A stretch of DNA of 9,011 nt from Burkholderiales bacterium. GTDB taxonomy: Bacteria > Pseudomonadota > Gammaproteobacteria > Burkholderiales > Casimicrobiaceae. The DNA is taken from contig JANXNO010000243.1 in NCBI GenBank assembly GCA_025354075.1, forward strand, positions 1 through 9,011. Reading direction: 5' to 3'. Positions 1 through 4,666 of this stretch are shown here, piece after piece. Position numbers and translations under genes: made by a program. Numbering within the stretch: position 1 is the stretch's first letter; every line of letters begins with the position of its first letter. Under the pieces are notes generated by a model. The model saw only the letters and a list, made by a program, of their open reading frames with translations, was not told the DNA's origin and searched no databases.

Positions 1-28
1 GCAAACCACGGTTGAAGCAACTTGAACG

Positions 29-57
29 CTACTATGCGTCAACAGCTTTTTTGTCAA
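29..57 (-). promoter_or_regulatory. Candidate leftward sigma-70 promoter
   Basis: Read on the minus strand, positions 57-52 spell a perfect TTGACA -35 box. Seventeen bases further on is TAGTAG (34-29), a poor -10 box; CATAGT (36-31) is a better match but only 15 bases away. The transcript would run out of the left edge, so its gene is not visible. The -35 match is seen directly; promoter function is inferred. Confidence 0.3.
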
Positions 58-94
58 TGCCCCGTTTAGTAGGGCCTTACCTGATTATTTTTAT

Positions 95-106
95 AAAGTC
101 GACTTT
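95..106. repeat. Perfect 12-bp palindrome
   Basis: AAAGTCGACTTT is fully self-complementary and lies in an AT-rich part of the intergenic region. It is about 40 bases upstream of the leftward -35 box. It could be a binding site for a dimeric regulator, but a palindrome of this length can arise by chance and there is no second copy in the window. Confidence 0.25.
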
Positions 107-253
107 GCACAAATAACCAACTTTTGCCCAAATGAAATGGACTTAGCGCCAATAAGCTGTCAGTTTCAAACGCGTGGTGTCGCAAATAGGCGACGGGGTT
201 GTGACACGGCTACAACAGACGCGGATGCCTGTAGATTTGCCGCCCATCAGACT

Positions 254-282
254 TTTTTTGAGTAAATTCCTGTGGCTATAAT
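254..282 (+). promoter_or_regulatory. Candidate promoter of the small transcript
   Basis: A perfect TATAAT -10 box lies at 277-282. At the usual 17-base spacing the -35 position falls in a T tract (254-259) that matches TTGACA poorly; TTGAGT at 258-263 is a better match but only 13 bases from the -10. Transcription would begin near 289. The downstream terminator on the same strand makes a real transcription unit more plausible. Confidence 0.5.
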
Positions 283-303
283 CAATTGGTCAATTCAGGA
301 TTT

Positions 304-351
304 ATGACGGGTGAGAGACCCTCGCGCGGTATAGGTTCTGGGGTGACTTAG
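304..351 (+). CDS. Possible 15-residue small protein
   Basis: An ATG at 304 follows AGGA (297-300) with only a three-base spacer and opens a 15-codon frame ending in TAG at 349-351. The peptide would begin MTGERPSRG and is rich in Gly, Arg and Ser, with no hydrophobic segment. It lies wholly inside the candidate small transcript, 22 bases before the terminator stem. A frame this short is expected by chance, so only its placement between promoter and terminator favours it. No function can be given. Confidence 0.2.
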   Translation: MTGERPSRGIGSGVT

Positions 352-373
352 TTAGAATCAACAGCAATTTGAG

Positions 374-400
374 GCCGGGGCAAAACCCTGGCTTTTTTTT
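374..400 (+). terminator. Rho-independent terminator of the small transcript
   Basis: GCCGGGG (374-380) pairs with CCCTGGC (386-392), seven base pairs with one G-U, around a CAAAA loop. Eight consecutive T residues (393-400) follow directly. There is no comparable T run on the opposite strand, so it acts rightward only. It is the strongest terminator in the window. Confidence 0.8.
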
Positions 401-420
401 GTCTGCGTTTTTGTCTCGCT

Positions 421-442
421 CAAAAAATCAAGGGCTTAGCCC
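421..442 (-). terminator. Likely terminator of rlmD
   Basis: On the minus strand a GGGC-TAA-GCCC hairpin (442-432) is followed by a T-rich run, the complement of the A tract at 422-427. It lies about 34 bases past the rlmD stop codon. The stem is only four G-C pairs. The plus-strand reading also ends in TTTTT after three bases, so it may work weakly in both directions, separating rlmD from the convergent small transcript. Confidence 0.45.
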
Positions 443-475
443 ACATTTTTAAAGCTGTACTTTCATAGCCAAATG

Positions 476-1780
476 TTATTCGGAGAACAGCGCGATGGAC
501 TCCACATGCGCGGTGTGCGGGAACATATTCGCGACGCCTGCACCCCGCAAACGATAGCCCTTGACGTTGACCAGAATGGCTGCATCGCGCGCCAAAGTTG
601 AAGGGCTGCAGCTCACGTAGACGATGCGCTGCAAACGCCCGCTTGAAGCATCGGGAAGCGCACTCACCACCGCTAAGGCACCGTCGCGCGGTGGGTCAAT
701 CAACAGTTTGTTGAGATTGGGCAAGCTATCAAACCAGTCCTCCTCAATCTCAAACAGGTTTGCGACTGCGAAATCCGTCTTGTCTGTTAGGCCGTTGTCC
801 GCTGCGTTGCTGCGGGCGCGAGCAATCAGCGAGGCTGAGCCCTCAACGCCAAACGTAAACCCGGCACGCTGGGCAATCGGCAACGTGAAATTGCCCAACC
901 CGCAGAACAAATCGCCCACGCGATCCGTAGGCTGCAAGTCCAGCAACTGCACCGCGCGGCGCACCAACATGGCGTTGATATGAGGATTGACTTGGGTAAA
1001 CTCGGTCGGCTGAAATCGGTAGCGCAGACCGAATTCAGTGAGCTGATAACCCAGTGTGTGTGCTTCGCCGGGCAGTGGATGCGCCGTCTCCGGCCCTTTG
1101 GGCTGCAAGTACCACTGCACCTTGTGGAGAGCTGCAAACACACGCAGCGCCTCGATATCAGGCTCAGGCAACGGTTCCATGTGGCGCAAAACCAGCATGG
1201 GCAAGCCATCGCCTTCAGCGTATTCAATCTGCGGCAAGCGATCCCGCAACGTCATGCCACCGATCAGCGCCCGCAGCGGCATGAGCAGCGCCGAAACGTG
1301 AGGCGGCAGCACGTGGCATTCGCGCATGTCCGACACAAAGCTCGATTTTTTCTCGTGAAAACCCACCAGCACCGTGTCTTTTTTGGTGACATAGCGCACT
1401 GAAATCCGAGCGCGTTGGCGATAGCCCCAATGCGGCCCTTCAATGGCAGGAAACACCAGCTCGGGCTTCACTTTGCCGATGTGGCGCAGGTTGTCCTCCA
1501 GCACCCGCTGCTTGGCGGCCAGCTGCGCGCGCGGTTCGAGATGCTGCATGCTGCATCCGCCGCACACGCCAAAATGCGGACACAGCGGATCAACACGCGA
1601 GGGGCTCGGCTTGACCACCCGCTCAACCACCGCCTTGTCAAAACTCGGCTTGGAACGGGTGATGCGCACTTCAACGATTTCACCGGCCAGCGCACCGTCC
1701 ACAAACACAGTTTTGCCCTCGTTGCGGGCAATGCCCTGGCCTTCATGGTCGATGGATTCAATGGCGAGAGTCAGCGGCAT
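476..1780 (-). CDS. rlmD: 23S rRNA (uracil-1939-C5)-methyltransferase RlmD
   Basis: This is an S-adenosylmethionine-dependent RNA methyltransferase that makes 5-methyluridine at 23S rRNA position 1939. The 434-residue product matches the usual family length. An N-terminal TRAM-like RNA-binding region (about 1-60) is followed by the 4Fe-4S cysteines C67, C73, C76 and C155, the SAM-binding motif DLFCGLGNFTLP (290-301), DPPR (362-365) and the catalytic cysteine C391 in VYVSCSPSTLARD. The FTQVN segment (261-265) is also characteristic. All key residues are present, so the gene looks intact. RlmD is favoured over the paralogues RlmC and TrmA by the TRAM region together with the Fe-S cysteines. No good Shine-Dalgarno sequence precedes the ATG, but there is no better upstream start. 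It is transcribed alone and divergently from tsaB, 105 bases away. Confidence 0.95.
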   Translation of the reverse strand: MPLTLAIESIDHEGQGIARNEGKTVFVDGALAGEIVEVRITRSKPSFDKAVVERVVKPSPSRVDPLCPHFGVCGGCSMQHLEPRAQLAAKQRVLEDNLRHIGKVKPELVFPAIEGPHWGYRQRARISVRYVTKKDTVLVGFHEKKSSFVSDMRECHVLPPHVSALLMPLRALIGGMTLRDRLPQIEYAEGDGLPMLVLRHMEPLPEPDIEALRVFAALHKVQWYLQPKGPETAHPLPGEAHTLGYQLTEFGLRYRFQPTEFTQVNPHINAMLVRRAVQLLDLQPTDRVGDLFCGLGNFTLPIAQRAGFTFGVEGSASLIARARSNAADNGLTDKTDFAVANLFEIEEDWFDSLPNLNKLLIDPPRDGALAVVSALPDASSGRLQRIVYVSCSPSTLARDAAILVNVKGYRLRGAGVANMFPHTAHVESIALFSE

Positions 1781-1834
1781 AGGGGCAATTCGTTGATGCG
1801 GGAAAAGTGGAGGCGGCGTTACCCAGGAAGCACC

Positions 1835-1878
1835 GATTTTAGGTGGTGGTGAGAACGCCTCCTCTGCCCCCTAAAATC
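1835..1878. repeat. 9-bp inverted repeat in the rlmD/tsaB divergent promoter region
   Basis: GATTTTAGG (1835-1843) is perfectly repeated in inverse orientation as CCTAAAATC (1870-1878) across a 26-base spacer; past one mismatch two further pairs are possible. Each arm contains TAAAAT, resembling a -10 box pointing outwards, one toward rlmD and one toward tsaB. The right arm abuts the tsaB ribosome-binding site (AGGAG, 1879-1883). It could be an operator or a paired promoter, but convincing -35 boxes are not visible between the arms. Confidence 0.4.
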
Positions 1879-1885
1879 AGGAGCC

Positions 1886-2578
1886 ATGCAAACCCTGCTC
1901 GCCATCGAATGCTCAAGTCACGTCAATGCGGTGGCTTGTATCGCCAATATTGATCGTCCGGATGAATGGGTGGGCGAGATTTCGCGAGAAGAGGTAAAGG
2001 GGTCGGCGTGGCTGCTTCCCGCCATTGAGCGGGTGCTGGCGACGGCGGGCGTGCGCAAAACCGATGTAACCGTGGTGGCCTTCGGCGCAGGACCGGGCTC
2101 GTTCACCGGTGTACGGACGGCGTGCGCAACGGCCCAGGCGCTGGCGTACTCGTGGAACGCACCGCTGATTGCAGCGGATTGTCTGGAGGCGTTGGCCGAA
2201 GCCTCCGGTCTGGCGCAAGTTGATGTGGTGCTCGACGCGCGGCTGAACGAGTTGTATGCGGCTTCGTTTGCAACGTCTCCAAGCGGCGAGTTGATTCGAA
2301 TCTCTCCCACCGCACTCGTTGCTACGAACATGTTTGCTGCAAGTGACGGCGCTACATTGGTGGGCTCGGGCGCGCATCTCGTCGCCTCTGCAAGCGCAGA
2401 AACGACTATTGCCGCAGAAGACCGCTGGGCTTATGGTGTCGCCCGTGTCGCCATTGCCAAATTGGCAAGAGGTGAGTTCACCGATCCGAAATCTGTGGAG
2501 CCGCTGTACGTGCGCAACAACGTTGCCCAGACCGAGGCGCAACGTGCGGCAAATGCGCTGACTGAAAGTCGGGCATGA
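1886..2578 (+). CDS. tsaB: tRNA threonylcarbamoyladenosine biosynthesis protein TsaB
   Basis: TsaB (YeaZ) is the non-catalytic partner of TsaD in the cytosolic complex that makes t6A at position 37 of tRNAs reading ANN codons. The 230-residue product has the ASKHA-like N-terminus (LLAIECSS, 4-11), the diagnostic GAGPGSFTGVR segment (67-77), the LDARLNELYAA stretch (116-126) and the C-terminal VEPLYVRNN (204-212). Length and motifs fit a complete gene. The ATG follows AGGAG (1879-1883) with an unusually short two-base gap. It is the first gene of a tsaB-rimI-udg run, with 22 bases before rimI, an arrangement commonly seen in proteobacteria. tsaD, tsaC and tsaE are not in the window. Confidence 0.94.
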   Translation: MQTLLAIECSSHVNAVACIANIDRPDEWVGEISREEVKGSAWLLPAIERVLATAGVRKTDVTVVAFGAGPGSFTGVRTACATAQALAYSWNAPLIAADCLEALAEASGLAQVDVVLDARLNELYAASFATSPSGELIRISPTALVATNMFAASDGATLVGSGAHLVASASAETTIAAEDRWAYGVARVAIAKLARGEFTDPKSVEPLYVRNNVAQTEAQRAANALTESRA

Positions 2579-2600
2579 CCTCGCGTAAAGACAGACCCGC

Positions 2601-3071
2601 ATGAGCGCACTCAGCTTCGCCACCGCAACGATTGCCTTGATGCAACCGGAGGATCTTCCGGCGGTCATCGAAATCGAGCGCCAATCCAATTCGCATCCTT
2701 GGACGGAGCGCAATTTTCAGGATGCGGTGACGTCAGGCTACTTGAGTCTCGTTGCGCGCGAACTTGGGCAGGTCTGTGCGTTTGCCATCGCAAGAACGCT
2801 TGTAGACGAGGCGGAATTGCTTTTGATCGCCGTAACGCCGAGCGAGCGGCGACAGGGTGTGGCGGCGCTGATGTGGATTGATCTGACACAACGGCTGCGC
2901 ATTGCCGGCGCGACAAAAATCTTTCTCGAAGTACGCGCATCAAACGCGCCCGCACGCAGCTTCTACACCTCGCGTGGCCTCACCCCAATCGGCGTACGCA
3001 AAAATTATTACCCCAATGGCGTTCACGACGGCGACCGCGAAGACGCGATTCTCATGCAGGTGGCACTATGA
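2601..3071 (+). CDS. rimI: Ribosomal protein S18-alanine N-acetyltransferase RimI
   Basis: RimI is a GNAT-fold enzyme that transfers acetyl from acetyl-CoA to protein N-termini, classically ribosomal protein S18. The 156-residue product shows the substrate-side HPWTERNF segment (32-39), the acetyl-CoA pyrophosphate-binding RRQGVA (83-88), and FLEVRASNAPARSFYTSRG (108-126), which contains E110 and Y122 at the positions of the family's general base and acid. It ends with EDAILM. The match to RimI rather than a generic GNAT is good, and association with tsaB is typical. Its TGA stop overlaps the ATG of the next gene as ATGA, indicating translational coupling. The stretch before its own ATG is only weakly Shine-Dalgarno-like. 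Confidence 0.92.
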   Translation: MSALSFATATIALMQPEDLPAVIEIERQSNSHPWTERNFQDAVTSGYLSLVARELGQVCAFAIARTLVDEAELLLIAVTPSERRQGVAALMWIDLTQRLRIAGATKIFLEVRASNAPARSFYTSRGLTPIGVRKNYYPNGVHDGDREDAILMQVAL

Positions 3072-3805
3072 CTGATCGCAGCACGATTCTGCGCGAAATG
3101 GGATTGACGCCTATCTGGAGTCTGCGTGACGCAACGACTCACCGTACTGAAGCACCTACAGAACAGCGTCAGGCCGCTCCAGCATCAGTCACGGAATCAG
3201 TAGCGCTGATTGAACCGGCAACCCAGCCCGATGCCATTCGCGAAGCCACAATCAGCGCGATGTCATGGGAAGCACTCATCGTCAGCATCGCGCAATGCAC
3301 TGCATGCGAACTGTCAAAAACCAGAAACAAGACGGTGCCCGGTGTCGGCGACCGCGCGCCCACCTGGATGGTAGTCGGCGAAGCGCCCGGCGAAAACGAG
3401 GATAAGCAGGGCGAGCCGTTCGTCGGCAAAGCGGGGCAGTTGCTCGATGCGATGCTCGCGGCGGTGGGTAAAAAGCGCGCGCAAGGCCTGTTCATCACCA
3501 ACGTCATCAAATGTCGCCCACCGGGCAATCGCAATCCCGAGCCAGACGAAATTACCGCCTGCGCACCCTATCTCAAACGCCAGATCGCGCTCGCTTCGCC
3601 CCAAATTTTGCTCGCTGCGGGCAAATTTGCTGCTCAGACGTTACTGAACCGCGACGATACGGTAGGCGCAATGCGCGCGTCGGGCGGACACTTTGTCGGC
3701 ATTCCGGTCGTCGTCACCTATCATCCGTCTTACTTGCTGCGCTCACCGCTTGAAAAGGGCAAAGCGTGGGACGATCTTCTCAAGGCGAAAGCGTTAGTCG
3801 CATAG
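3068..3805 (+). CDS. Family-4 uracil-DNA glycosylase with N-terminal extension
   Basis: This is a base-excision repair enzyme that removes uracil from DNA, of the iron-sulfur family-4 type (often annotated as phage SPO1 DNA polymerase-related). The catalytic core starts near residue 66. It contains the 4Fe-4S cysteines C77, C80, C149 and C165 (the last two 15 residues apart), motif GEAPGENEDKQGEPFVG (104-120) with the catalytic-site region, CRPPGNRNP (149-157), and the C-terminal HPSYLLR (219-225). All expected residues are present. The first ~65 residues lie outside the core: a short conserved-looking helix-like peptide (ILREMGLTPIWSLR, 7-20) and then a low-complexity Ala/Thr/Glu/Gln/Pro linker (21-63). 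The peptide resembles the start of HolD (see findings). The ATGA overlap with rimI indicates co-translation with it. Confidence 0.92.
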   Translation: MTDRSTILREMGLTPIWSLRDATTHRTEAPTEQRQAAPASVTESVALIEPATQPDAIREATISAMSWEALIVSIAQCTACELSKTRNKTVPGVGDRAPTWMVVGEAPGENEDKQGEPFVGKAGQLLDAMLAAVGKKRAQGLFITNVIKCRPPGNRNPEPDEITACAPYLKRQIALASPQILLAAGKFAAQTLLNRDDTVGAMRASGGHFVGIPVVVTYHPSYLLRSPLEKGKAWDDLLKAKALVA

Positions 3806-3814
3806 GCGAGTCAC

Positions 3815-3843
3815 TTGAAAATCATCTGATGTGCGTGCATATT
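3815..3843 (+). promoter_or_regulatory. Candidate promoter of the lemA-TPM operon
   Basis: TTGAAA (3815-3820, five of six consensus matches) and CATATT (3838-3843, four of six) are separated by 17 bases. They lie in the 109-base gap between the glycosylase stop codon and the lemA start. This predicts a leader of about 65 bases. It is assigned by pattern only. Confidence 0.4.
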
Positions 3844-3851
3844 GCGTGCAT
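3833..3851. repeat. Tandem 8-bp direct repeat over the lemA promoter -10 region
   Basis: GCGTGCAT occurs at 3833-3840 and again at 3844-3851, an 11-base period or about one helical turn. It overlaps the proposed -10 box. Same-face direct repeats of this kind can be regulator half-sites, but only this single instance is visible. Confidence 0.3.
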
Positions 3852-3902
3852 TGTTACTGACACAACTTTTCGCGCTCCCCTATTTACGCTGTGAGCGCCA
3901 GC

Positions 3903-3907
3903 GGAGG
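3903..3907 (+). promoter_or_regulatory. lemA: Ribosome-binding site that fixes the lemA start
   Basis: GGAGG lies seven bases before the ATG at 3915. An in-frame GTG at 3891 would add eight residues before the signal peptide but lies upstream of this site. The ATG is therefore preferred. Confidence 0.8.
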
Positions 3908-3914
3908 AAACCCA

Positions 3915-4529
3915 ATGAAACGAATTTTTCTAGCTTTTGCCGCAGTATTCACTGCGTTCAGTTTGTCCGGCTGCGGCTACAACGACATGGCGCAGGGCGA
4001 TCAGTCGATCAAAGCCGCATGGTCCGAGGTGTTGAACCAATATCAACGACGATCCGACCTGATTCCGAATCTGGTGAGCACGGTGAAAGGGTACGCTTCG
4101 CAAGAGCAGGACACGCTAACCAAAGTGGTTGAAGCGCGCGTGCGCGCCACTGGCATACAAGCTACTCCGGAGCTGATCAACAACCCGGAAGCATTTCAGA
4201 AATTCATCGCTGCGCAGAACCAGCTGCAGGGCGCGTTGAGCCGCTTGCTCGCGGTGTCCGAGAACTACCCGAACCTGAAAAGTGACGCCCTCTTCCGCGA
4301 CTTGACCGCGCAACTCGAAGGCACCGAGAACCGCATCACCGTAGCTCGCAACCGCTACATCAAGGCGATTCAGGGCTACAACAACACGGTGGTTTCGTTC
4401 CCGTCGAACCTCATCGCGATGGTGTTCGGCTTCAAAGAGAAACCACAGTTCACGGTTGAAAACGAATCGGAAATCAAGACCGCGCCGAAGGTGGATTTCA
4501 ATAAACCCGCAGTTCCTGCTAAGCCTTAA
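3915..4529 (+). CDS. lemA: LemA family lipoprotein
   Basis: LemA proteins are envelope-associated, mainly helical proteins of poorly defined function. The 204-residue product opens with a lipoprotein signal peptide (MKRIFLAFAA...) ending in the lipobox LSGC, with C20 as the predicted lipidated residue. The next residue is Gly rather than Asp, so outer-membrane sorting is plausible. Family signatures follow: RRSDLIPNLV (45-54), SENYPNLKSD (115-124), the LEGTENRI/AR..Y/YNN block (134-157), and FGFKEKPQF (171-179). The start is set by GGAGG at 3903-3907. It is the first gene of a lemA-TPM-TPM operon, a recurrent arrangement suggesting that the three act together at the envelope. A 137-base gap with two structured repeats separates it from the next gene. 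Confidence 0.93.
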   Translation: MKRIFLAFAAVFTAFSLSGCGYNDMAQGDQSIKAAWSEVLNQYQRRSDLIPNLVSTVKGYASQEQDTLTKVVEARVRATGIQATPELINNPEAFQKFIAAQNQLQGALSRLLAVSENYPNLKSDALFRDLTAQLEGTENRITVARNRYIKAIQGYNNTVVSFPSNLIAMVFGFKEKPQFTVENESEIKTAPKVDFNKPAVPAKP

Positions 4530-4541
4530 ATTCTGACGTTG

Positions 4542-4571
4542 GGATCGCAGTTGATCGGTCAACCGCGATCC
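4542..4571. repeat. 30-nt near-perfect hairpin after lemA
   Basis: GGATCGC (4542-4548) pairs with GCGATCC (4565-4571), and inside it GTTGA (4550-4554) pairs with TCAAC (4559-4563). There is a single A-C mismatch and a TCGG tetraloop, giving twelve pairs in 30 bases. It begins 12 bases after the lemA stop. No T run follows in either direction, so it is not a classical terminator. It may act as an mRNA 3'-end stabiliser or processing site. Confidence 0.75.
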
Positions 4572-4594
4572 GCACCCGTACAATGCATCCCCAA

Positions 4595-4663
4595 TGTAGG
4601 AGCGGCTCTGCCGCGACCAAGGCATTTATGACTACGTCAGGTCGCGGTACAGCCGCTCCTACA
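4595..4663. repeat. REP-like inverted doublet
   Basis: Two 24-base arms (4595-4618 and 4640-4663) are inverted copies matching at 22 of 24 positions, separated by 21 bases. Each arm, read inward, starts TGTAGGAGCGGCT and ends CCGCGACC. Each contains its own small GC-rich hairpin (for example GCGGC-TCT-GCCGC, 4602-4614) preceded by a GTAG tetranucleotide. This is the architecture of repetitive extragenic palindromes mobilised by RAYT transposases, and this GTAGGAGCGGC type is familiar from Pseudomonas and Xanthomonas genomes. It ends three bases before the ATG of the downstream TPM gene. No RAYT gene and no second copy are in the window. Confidence 0.8.
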
Positions 4664-4666
4664 ACC

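Larger units (their letters stand above)
1..257. other. Non-coding stretch left of the small-transcript unit
   Basis: No open reading frame of useful length, tRNA or rRNA segment is recognisable here. Besides the leftward promoter candidate, it contains a perfect 12-bp palindrome (AAAGTCGACTTT, 95-106). It also contains a small stem (GTCGC at 179-183 pairing with GCGAC at 190-194), which competes with a longer-range GTGTC/GACAC pairing (177-181 with 203-207). None of these could be assigned a function. Confidence 0.4.
289..400 (+). ncRNA. Candidate ~110-nt small RNA
   Basis: A TATAAT box at 277-282 predicts a start near 289, and a strong intrinsic terminator ends at 400. Between them three local hairpins can be drawn: GGGT/ACCC (309-312 with 318-321), GGTTCT/AGAATC (334-339 with 354-359, one G-U pair), and the terminator stem (374-392) followed by eight T residues. 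This is the usual layout of a trans-acting, Hfq-type small RNA. The next gene on the right is on the opposite strand, so this is not a leader for it. I do not recognise it as 6S, SRP, tmRNA or a known riboswitch. A 15-codon reading frame lies inside it, so it could instead be a tiny mRNA or have both roles. Promoter and terminator are seen; the RNA itself is inferred. Confidence 0.45.

Noticed and set aside
289..360. Possible glycine riboswitch, suggested by the GGGTGAGAGACC stretch
   Set aside because: The rest of the conserved core is absent and there is no downstream gene on the same strand to regulate.
980..1852. Plus-strand frames of 140 and 145 codons opposite rlmD
   Set aside because: They are opposite a complete rlmD with intact Fe-S, SAM-binding and catalytic residues, and show no family resemblance.
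1913..2713. 266-codon antisense frame across tsaB and the start of rimI
   Set aside because: It spans two well-supported genes on the other strand and has no recognisable motif.
3891..3914. GTG start eight codons upstream for lemA
   Set aside because: The strong GGAGG site (3903-3907) lies downstream of the GTG and is correctly spaced for the ATG at 3915, which also gives a normal lipoprotein signal peptide.
4583..4666. Upstream ATG (4583) adding 28 residues to the TPM protein
   Set aside because: The added residues are simply the REP doublet translated, there is no ribosome-binding site, and they would put a long tail before the signal peptide. The in-frame ATG at 4628 remains possible.
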